A DNA stretch of 64,000 bases from Proteus vulgaris (GTDB lineage: Bacteria > Pseudomonadota > Gammaproteobacteria > Enterobacterales > Enterobacteriaceae), in NCBI GenBank assembly GCA_901472505.1, contig LR590468.1:868001-932000 (forward strand), given 5' to 3'. Below the pieces are notes generated by a model. It was not told where the DNA came from. It did not search any database and saw only the letters and a list, made by a program, of their open reading frames with translations. A program made the position numbers and the translations under genes. Below are positions 58,218 through 64,000 of this stretch, in pieces (position 1 is the first letter of the stretch; every line of letters starts with the position of its first letter).

Positions 58218-58256
58218 CGTTGTTTTGTGTTTTCCTAACCGGTCCCTGCTTACCAA

Positions 58257-59609
58257 TTATAAGCGAGAGAAATCATTGAAAAGTGCAAGCCCCATTAAAA
58301 GCATCAGTGCCATAATACCAATGCGATAACAGAAATCTTGTACACGCTCAGATACCGGCCCTCCCTTTATCTTTTCGATAACCAGGAAAAGCAGGTGCCC
58401 GCCATCTAAGACAGGCAGGGGAAACAAGTTAATGATCCCCAGATTGACACTAATAAGCGCCATAAACATCAAATAATAAATAAACCCAGAATCAGCAGAC
58501 ATTCCTGCGCCTTTCGCGATAGAAACGGGTCCACTAAGGTTAGTCAATTTGACGTCACCCACCACTAACTTGCCAATCATTTTGACAGTTAAACCCATCA
58601 ACTGCCATGTTTTATCAGTAGCTTCATATAGTGCTGAAAATGGATTGTATTGTTGCATTATCAAGTATTGCTCATCAGGAGGTAATACTTGTAATTGCGC
58701 ACCAACTTGCCCTACTTCAGTGCCATCTTTCAGTGCAATAGCTGTCGGTGTAATCGTTAATTCCAACGAAGAGCCATTGCGTTCAACAAGAAGTGCCAAT
58801 GGTTTATTTGGGCTTTGTCGAACAAAATAAGTAAATGGATGCCATGTATCAATTGGCTGTCCATCAACTGTAACGATACGATCCCCTGCCTGTAAACCTG
58901 CTTTTTCGGCAACAGAGCCTACCGTTACTTCAACAATTTTTGAGTCCAATCTCGCGCCAACAGGCATAATCCCTAAAGATAAGATGGGATCTTGTTTTTC
59001 AGGATCAAAATTCCAATGTTGTAAATTCAGTATATTCTCACTCTCAGAGAGTGAATTTGGGTCTGACACAACAAATGAAACCTCTTTGGCACCAATTTTA
59101 CTGACTAATGCTAAACGAACTGAATTCTGATCAGGCGTTTCGATACCTGCAATAGATTTTAGTTCCATTCCAGGCGTTAATTTTGCTTGTTCTGCAATAG
59201 AATTCGGACGAATATCTGCAATTATTGGTTTTAATGCAGGAACACCTATCATAAAAACAATCCAATAGGCGACGATTGCTAACAAAAAGTTGGCAATTGG
59301 TCCGGCAGCAACAACGGCGGCTCGTTGTCCAACTGTTTTATTATTAAATGCCAGATGACGACGTTCAGGTGAAACCTCACCAACGCGTTCATCTAACATT
59401 TTTACATAGCCACCCAAAGGTATCCATGCGATAACAAATTCAGTACCATGTTTATCTATTTTGCGCCAAATAGCTTTTCCAAAACCTATAGAAAAACGCT
59501 CAACGTAGATCCCACAGCGCCTAGCTACCCAAAAATGCCCAAACTCATGTACCGTAATCAGAATACCTAAAACGATAATAAATGCGGCAAGATTCCACAG
59601 GATACCCAT
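58257..59609 (-). CDS. rseP: Regulated intramembrane protease RseP
   Basis: 450 residues, the E. coli length. This site-2 zinc protease cuts RseA after DegS to release sigma-E, and clears leftover signal peptides. The zinc motif HEFGH is at residues 21-25 within the first membrane helix. The third zinc ligand is in [13 protein letters not shown]. Two PDZ domains sit in the periplasmic loop ([20 protein letters not shown] is the second). It lies between cdsA and bamA. Confidence 0.97.
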   Translation of the reverse strand: MGILWNLAAFIIVLGILITVHEFGHFWVARRCGIYVERFSIGFGKAIWRKIDKHGTEFVIAWIPLGGYVKMLDERVGEVSPERRHLAFNNKTVGQRAAVVAAGPIANFLLAIVAYWIVFMIGVPALKPIIADIRPNSIAEQAKLTPGMELKSIAGIETPDQNSVRLALVSKIGAKEVSFVVSDPNSLSESENILNLQHWNFDPEKQDPILSLGIMPVGARLDSKIVEVTVGSVAEKAGLQAGDRIVTVDGQPIDTWHPFTYFVRQSPNKPLALLVERNGSSLELTITPTAIALKDGTEVGQVGAQLQVLPPDEQYLIMQQYNPFSALYEATDKTWQLMGLTVKMIGKLVVGDVKLTNLSGPVSIAKGAGMSADSGFIYYLMFMALISVNLGIINLFPLPVLDGGHLLFLVIEKIKGGPVSERVQDFCYRIGIMALMLLMGLALFNDFSRL

Positions 59610-59618
59610 TGCTTACCT

Positions 59619-60483
59619 TTATAGTTTAAAGCCAGAAGAAATCAGAAAGACCAATCCTGCAAAAACTGGAATAGCCGCAGTTAAACTATCAATTCTATCA
59701 AGCACACCACCATGCCCTGGTATTAATTGACTACTGTCTTTAATGCCTGAAACCCGTTTAAACATACTTTCAGCCAAATCACCAAATACAGATACTATGA
59801 CAACAACACCTGATATTAATAATAAATTATTAGGAACTTCGATGACTGGTGCGAAATAGGTAAATAACCATGAGGCCACGCCAGCGGTAATCAATCCGCC
59901 AACTAACCCTTCAAGAGTTTTACCCGGAGACACTTTAGGAGCCATTTTATGTTTTCCCCATCAAGCGTCCAAACGCATAAGCACCAGAATCAGCAGCCCA
60001 AACTAATATCATGACATACAGTAACCACCATGCGCCGGTGTAAGTGTCAGTGCTATACCCCAACATACGCAATGCCATCATGCCACAATAAAAAGGAACA
60101 ATCGTCAATATACCGAACAATAGCTTAATAAAAACTGAATTTTTCCACATATTGGCTGAATTAGGATAACTTACAACTAATAAAATTGCGGCTACCCACC
60201 AAATTAAACCAGCCCACAAACCATTTTTTATCATTGGAGTGTCGAGTAGGTGGTCAAAATTGGGTAAAGAAAACTGCATAACGAGCAACAATGCAGCAAA
60301 ACCCACCCCTGTTGCAATACGTTTACCTTGAGAATGCCAACCAATAAATTGAGCCCATTCCCAACCCGCTAAGCCTGATATAGCAATAATCACTAACCCA
60401 AAACTCACCGGAGGCAGTAGAAATAGAGCGGCAATAACAATAGGGATTAAAATTAATGCGGTGATGACACGATACTTAAGCAA
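59619..60483 (-). CDS. cdsA: Phosphatidate cytidylyltransferase CdsA (one frame break, probable sequencing error)
   Basis: 287 residues after repair (E. coli 285). It makes CDP-diacylglycerol, the precursor of all phospholipids. About eight membrane helices. At 59952-59955 an A-run (T's on the plus strand) has one base too many: the raw frame ends after GRLMGKT, and repair gives GRLMGKHKMAPKVSPGKTLEG. The CDP-alcohol signature follows as GDLAESMFKRVSGIKDSSQL and PGHGGVLDRIDSL. It is essential in E. coli. It starts 1 base after uppS. Confidence 0.95.
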
Positions 60484-60484
60484 A

Positions 60485-61231
60485 TTATCCTCCCAGATTT
60501 ATAGTGTCTGTTTCTGATGTAGTACCACCGAAACGTCTTTCCCGTTTAGCAAAAGCATCAAGTGCATTCTGAAAAACTTGTTCATCAAAATCAGGCCATA
60601 AAACCTGTGTAAAATAAAGCTCAGCATAAGCTATTTGCCAAATAAGAAAATTACTTATGCGGTGTTCACCACCAGTCCGGATCACTAGATCAACACCAGG
60701 CTGATTATGCAAGCAAAGATGTGAAGATATGGCATTTTCATTAATATCTTCGAGATTAATTTCTCCTTTTGAGAGGGATGTCGCTAATTGTCTTACGCTT
60801 TGAGTAATATCCCATCGTCCGCCGTAATTAGCTGCAATATTTAAATTAAGTCCTGTATTATTCGCAGTGAGTGCGACAGAATTTTTTATTCTGTCTTGTA
60901 GGCGACGGCTAAAGCGACTGATATCGCCAATCACCGTAAGTTTAACATTATGTTTATGTAAGTTTTTCACTTCATTGTCTAAGGCGAAGACAAATAATTC
61001 CATGAGAGAACTGACTTCTTGCTCAGGCCTATTCCAGTTTTCGCTACTAAATGCGTATAACGTTAGTGATTCAATTTTGTGTTTTACGGAAAAGCTAACC
61101 GCATCCCGCACTGCTTTAATTCCCGCGCGATGCCCCGTTACTCGGAGTTTCCCTTGCTTTTTAGCCCAGCGTCCATTGCCATCCATGATGATAGCAACAT
61201 GCTTTGGTTTTTGATGCGGATGAATCGTCAC
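60485..61231 (-). CDS. uppS: Undecaprenyl pyrophosphate synthase UppS
   Basis: 248 residues (E. coli 253). It builds the C55 lipid carrier for cell-wall and O-antigen synthesis by cis-prenyl addition. The catalytic Asp17 is in IMDGNGRWA. SSENWNRP, the RTGGEHRISNFL motif and LWPDF are conserved. It uses products of the MEP pathway, of which Dxr, IspD and IspF are also in this window. Confidence 0.97.
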   Translation of the reverse strand: MTIHPHQKPKHVAIIMDGNGRWAKKQGKLRVTGHRAGIKAVRDAVSFSVKHKIESLTLYAFSSENWNRPEQEVSSLMELFVFALDNEVKNLHKHNVKLTVIGDISRFSRRLQDRIKNSVALTANNTGLNLNIAANYGGRWDITQSVRQLATSLSKGEINLEDINENAISSHLCLHNQPGVDLVIRTGGEHRISNFLIWQIAYAELYFTQVLWPDFDEQVFQNALDAFAKRERRFGGTTSETDTINLGG

Positions 61232-61307
61232 TGGATAAGTTCACTCAATTTAACCCTTTGCTAATCTGATACTGATACAGACAGTCCTCTTCGGATACCC
61301 CATGCAC

Positions 61308-61329
61308 AAAAAAACCGTGTCACCCACGG
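61308..61329 (-). terminator. Terminator between dxr and uppS
   Basis: CCGTG / CACGG stem with a 5-base loop, followed on the minus strand by seven T's. It lies 140 bases past the dxr stop. Partial read-through to uppS is likely. Confidence 0.65.
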
Positions 61330-61468
61330 CCTTTGGCAAAGCCTCAAAGTTGCTAAAGCAACAGCTTTAGTAATGAACTGTTAATTTTCATTATTGTCTT
61401 TAGTGATTCGGCAACTATACCATTAGCCAGAAAGACGAACAAACACCCTATATTAAATATAATCACCA

Positions 61469-62662
61469 TTATACAAATTGGGTGATTATCTGATGAGTTT
61501 CTAATCTGGCTAATTTATCAATTTCTAGAACATCATTAATACTTTGAGGCTCTGATAGGTCAAAATGTTCAACGACTTTGCGATTAATTTTAGCAATATC
61601 AGTAAACTTCACTTTTTCGTGTAAAAAAGCATCAACAACCACTTCGTTAGCGGCATTTAACACAGTTGTTGCCGCTTGACCACGTTTAGAAGCCTCAATG
61701 GCAAGTGCTAAACAAGGGTAACGTTGGTAATCAGGACGAATAAATTCTAGCGATTGAATCTCAAAAAAATCTAATGCTTTTGCACCTGACTGAGTGCGAT
61801 GAGGATAAGCCATTGAGTACGCAATAGGTGTTCTCATATCTGGCTCGCCAATTTGAGCAATAATACTGCCATCACGGTAGCGAACCATTGAATGAATAAC
61901 AGATTGAGGATGAATAATTACTTCCATTTCTTCTTCTGATGCATTAAAGAAATAGCGAGCTTCAATATATTCTAGCCCTTTATTCATCATTGTTGCAGAA
62001 TCAACCGATATTTTACGTCCCATTGACCAATTTGGATGTGCACAAGCTTGGTCTGGCGTCATTGCCTCAAGTTCATCTAACGGGGTATAGCGAAAAGGTC
62101 CACCAGATCCCGTTAGTAAAATACTGGTCACGCCTTCATCAGCTAAAGATGCATGGCCTAAATTTTCTTGGATAGTTTTAGGTAAACTTTGATAAATCGC
62201 GTTATGTTCACTATCAATCGGCAATACAGTTGCGCCATACTTAGCCACCGCATCAAAAAAAAGACGCCCACTGGTTATCAGTGATTCTTTATTGGCTAAT
62301 AAAATTCTTTTACCCTTTTCTATGGCTGCAAGTGTTGGTTTGAGTCCGGCAACACCGGTTATCGCAGACATAACTTGATCAGCTTCGTCAAGCGCTGCTA
62401 TTTCATTAATTGCATGGGAGCCTGATAAGACTTCTGTTTTACAAGATGTATTTGCGAGTAACTGTTTAAGCTGATTTGCGCTTTGTTCATCAGACATCAC
62501 AGCATATTTAGGTTGGAAGGTGACACATTGTTGCGCCATTTTATTTGTATTTTTTCCTGCAACTAAAGCAAGAACCTGATACTTATCAGGGTTATTTTCA
62601 ATAACGGAAAGTGTGCTTGTTCCGATAGACCCTGTTGAGCCTAATATAGTTATTTGTTTCAT
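61469..62662 (-). CDS. dxr: 1-deoxy-D-xylulose 5-phosphate reductoisomerase Dxr
   Basis: 397 residues (E. coli 398). It makes methylerythritol phosphate, the committed step of the MEP isoprenoid pathway. The NADPH motif is GSTGSIG (residues 8-14). [12 protein letters not shown] and [17 protein letters not shown] hold the metal and substrate residues, and [12 protein letters not shown] follows. It stands between frr and uppS, the E. coli order. Confidence 0.98.
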   Translation of the reverse strand: MKQITILGSTGSIGTSTLSVIENNPDKYQVLALVAGKNTNKMAQQCVTFQPKYAVMSDEQSANQLKQLLANTSCKTEVLSGSHAINEIAALDEADQVMSAITGVAGLKPTLAAIEKGKRILLANKESLITSGRLFFDAVAKYGATVLPIDSEHNAIYQSLPKTIQENLGHASLADEGVTSILLTGSGGPFRYTPLDELEAMTPDQACAHPNWSMGRKISVDSATMMNKGLEYIEARYFFNASEEEMEVIIHPQSVIHSMVRYRDGSIIAQIGEPDMRTPIAYSMAYPHRTQSGAKALDFFEIQSLEFIRPDYQRYPCLALAIEASKRGQAATTVLNAANEVVVDAFLHEKVKFTDIAKINRKVVEHFDLSEPQSINDVLEIDKLARLETHQIITQFV

Positions 62663-62813
62663 TTATTAATCAATCAGTATGTCTACAACGTTTTTAATTA
62701 AAGAGAATTATATCAGTATGACAAGATAAATGAGGGAGAAAGATGAAAACTTTAATAAATAATGTGACTAAAAGAAGGTATTAAGCACGAATTTTCAAAT
62801 AAATAACCAAAAA

Positions 62814-62836
62814 TAATGCCGCTAAAAGCGGCATTA
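62814..62836 (-). terminator. frr terminator
   Basis: TAATGCCGC / GCGGCATTA stem with a TAAAA-type loop, followed by TTTTTGG on the minus strand, just after the frr stop. Confidence 0.85.
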
Positions 62837-62855
62837 TCAAAAAAAGATATAAAAA

Positions 62856-63413
62856 TTAGAATTCCATTAACTCTGCTTCTTTCAGCGCTAATGCATCATC
62901 AATTTTTTTAATGAACATATCAGTTAATTTCTGAATGTCATCTTGTGAACGGCGTTCATCATCTTCGCTGATTTCTTTATCTTTCAGTAAGGCTTTTATT
63001 TTATCGTTAGCATCACGACGGATATTACGAACAGAAACGCGACCTTGCTCTGCATCACCACGAACAACTTTGATTAAGTCTTTACGACGTTCTTCAGTCA
63101 ATGGAGGTAGCGGAACACGAATAATTGCCCCAGCAGATGAAGGATTTAAACCTAAATCTGATGCCATAATCGCTTTTTCAACAGCTGGTGCTAAAGTACG
63201 GTCAAATACAGTGATTGCCAGTGTACGACCATCTTCTGCAACAACGTTAGCAACTTGATTTAATGGTGTTGGCGCTCCGTAGTATTCCACTACAATACCA
63301 TCTAAAAGGCTTGGAGACGCACGACCAGTACGAACTTTGTTAATCTGGCTTTTTAGTGCTTCAACGCTTTTATCCATGCGTTCTTGAGCATCTTTTTTGA
63401 TTTCATTAATCAC
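62856..63413 (-). CDS. frr: Ribosome recycling factor Frr
   Basis: 185 residues from a GTG at 63413, exactly the E. coli length. AAGG lies about 10 bases upstream. Longer in-frame starts would add 30 residues with no family match. With EF-G it splits post-termination ribosomes. [34 protein letters not shown] and [18 protein letters not shown] are conserved. It is essential and lies between pyrH and dxr. Confidence 0.96.
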   Translation of the reverse strand: MINEIKKDAQERMDKSVEALKSQINKVRTGRASPSLLDGIVVEYYGAPTPLNQVANVVAEDGRTLAITVFDRTLAPAVEKAIMASDLGLNPSSAGAIIRVPLPPLTEERRKDLIKVVRGDAEQGRVSVRNIRRDANDKIKALLKDKEISEDDERRSQDDIQKLTDMFIKKIDDALALKEAELMEF

Positions 63414-63525
63414 GTTATAAACCCTTGGGAACTGGTTATCTTCCAGTCGATATAAAATGATATCGACATAAATGAATTGACGTACTCTAGATGTTAACGC
63501 CAAATTATACCGTTGTCTCTGTGTA

Positions 63526-64000
63526 TTAAGCGTGAGAAATCAAAGTTCCTTCACTTTCACCCATTACAACCCGACGTAATGCACCCGGTTTATTCATATT
63601 GAATACGCGGATAGGTAAATTATGATCTCGGGCTAATGTGAATGCAGCAAGATCCATGACTTTCAATTCACGTTCTAATACATCCTGATAAGTCAGTTTC
63701 TCATAAAGTACTGCATCAGGATCTTTGGTTGGATCGGCTGAATAAACGCCATCCACTTTCGTTGCTTTTAATACAACGTCAGCTTCAATTTCAATACCGC
63801 GTAAACACGCAGCTGAATCGGTAGTAAAGAATGGATTGCCTGTACCCGCCGAGAAAATAACCACACGGCCATGGCGTAATAAGCTAATTGCTTCCGCCCA
63901 ACTGTAGTTATCACAGACACCATTTAGTGGAAAGGCTGACATAAGGCGAGCATTAACATAAGCACGATGCAGTGCATCACGCATTGCTAAACCATTCATT
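63526..64000 (-). CDS. pyrH: Uridylate kinase PyrH, C-terminal part
   Basis: The gene runs off the window edge; about 158 C-terminal residues of roughly 240 are present. It phosphorylates UMP to UDP. Visible family segments are [29 protein letters not shown] (as [10 protein letters not shown] here), VDGVYSADP and [16 protein letters not shown]. It precedes frr by 112 bases, as in E. coli. No frame problem is seen in the visible part. Confidence 0.97.
   Translation of the reverse strand, partial: MNGLAMRDALHRAYVNARLMSAFPLNGVCDNYSWAEAISLLRHGRVVIFSAGTGNPFFTTDSAACLRGIEIEADVVLKATKVDGVYSADPTKDPDAVLYEKLTYQDVLERELKVMDLAAFTLARDHNLPIRVFNMNKPGALRRVVMGESEGTLISHA

Overview
The window reads as chromosomal DNA of a low-GC member of the Morganellaceae, most likely Proteus. 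The protein sequences are enterobacterial throughout, and gene order follows the Escherichia coli blocks mutS-rpoS-nlpD-pcm-surE-truD-ispF-ispD-ftsB and rrnH-gmhB-metNIQ-rcsF-trmO-proS-nlpE-rof-tilS-accA-dnaE-rnhB-lpxB-lpxA-fabZ-lpxD-skp-bamA-rseP-cdsA-uppS-dxr-frr-pyrH. A 23S rRNA gene with an intervening sequence in helix 25 fits Proteus/Providencia. I see no insertion sequence, prophage, integron or CRISPR array.

Layout. 1-1.9 kb: 3' end of a DyP-type peroxidase (YfeX), a small lipoprotein and the remains of a decayed gene. 1.9-4.4 kb: mutS. 4.5-7.0 kb: an unrecognised two-gene membrane-protein locus, in the mutS-rpoS interval that is known to vary among enterics. 7.1-14.0 kb: rpoS, nlpD, pcm, surE, truD, ispF, ispD and ftsB, all on the minus strand. 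14.4-23.3 kb: one assimilatory sulfate reduction cluster, cysJIH followed by cysG-cysD-cysN-cysC. 23.6-24.7 kb: queD and queE for queuosine. 24.8-29.1 kb: an amino-acid permease facing an operon of an SQR-like flavoprotein, a DUF1641-like protein and methionine gamma-lyase. 29.3-30.1 kb: yafD. 30.3-36.2 kb: a complete rRNA operon (16S, tRNA-Glu, 23S with insertion, 5S, tRNA-Asp, terminator, two promoters). 36.2-43.5 kb: gmhB, the MetJ-type metNIQ methionine importer, rcsF, trmO, proS and nlpE. 43.7-51.0 kb: rof, tilS, an extra short-chain dehydrogenase, accA and dnaE. 51.0-64.0 kb: the envelope-biogenesis block from rnhB to pyrH, covering lipid A, fatty acid, outer-membrane assembly, phospholipid and isoprenoid steps.

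Sulfur is the recurring theme. The cys cluster makes sulfide from sulfate and carries its own siroheme synthase. metNIQ imports methionine. The megL operon would break methionine down to methanethiol, ammonia and 2-oxobutyrate. The SQR-like flavoprotein and DUF1641 protein encoded in the same tight operon suggest that the released thiol or sulfide is oxidised at the membrane. That coupling is my inference and is the most interesting biological lead here.

A major caveat is sequence quality. At least ten genes have reading-frame breaks. They include dnaE, bamA and cdsA, which are essential in E. coli. Nearly all breaks sit in homopolymer runs, usually one base too long, and removing that base restores a full-length protein. 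I therefore annotate these genes as single CDSs over their full span and treat the breaks as probable sequencing errors.
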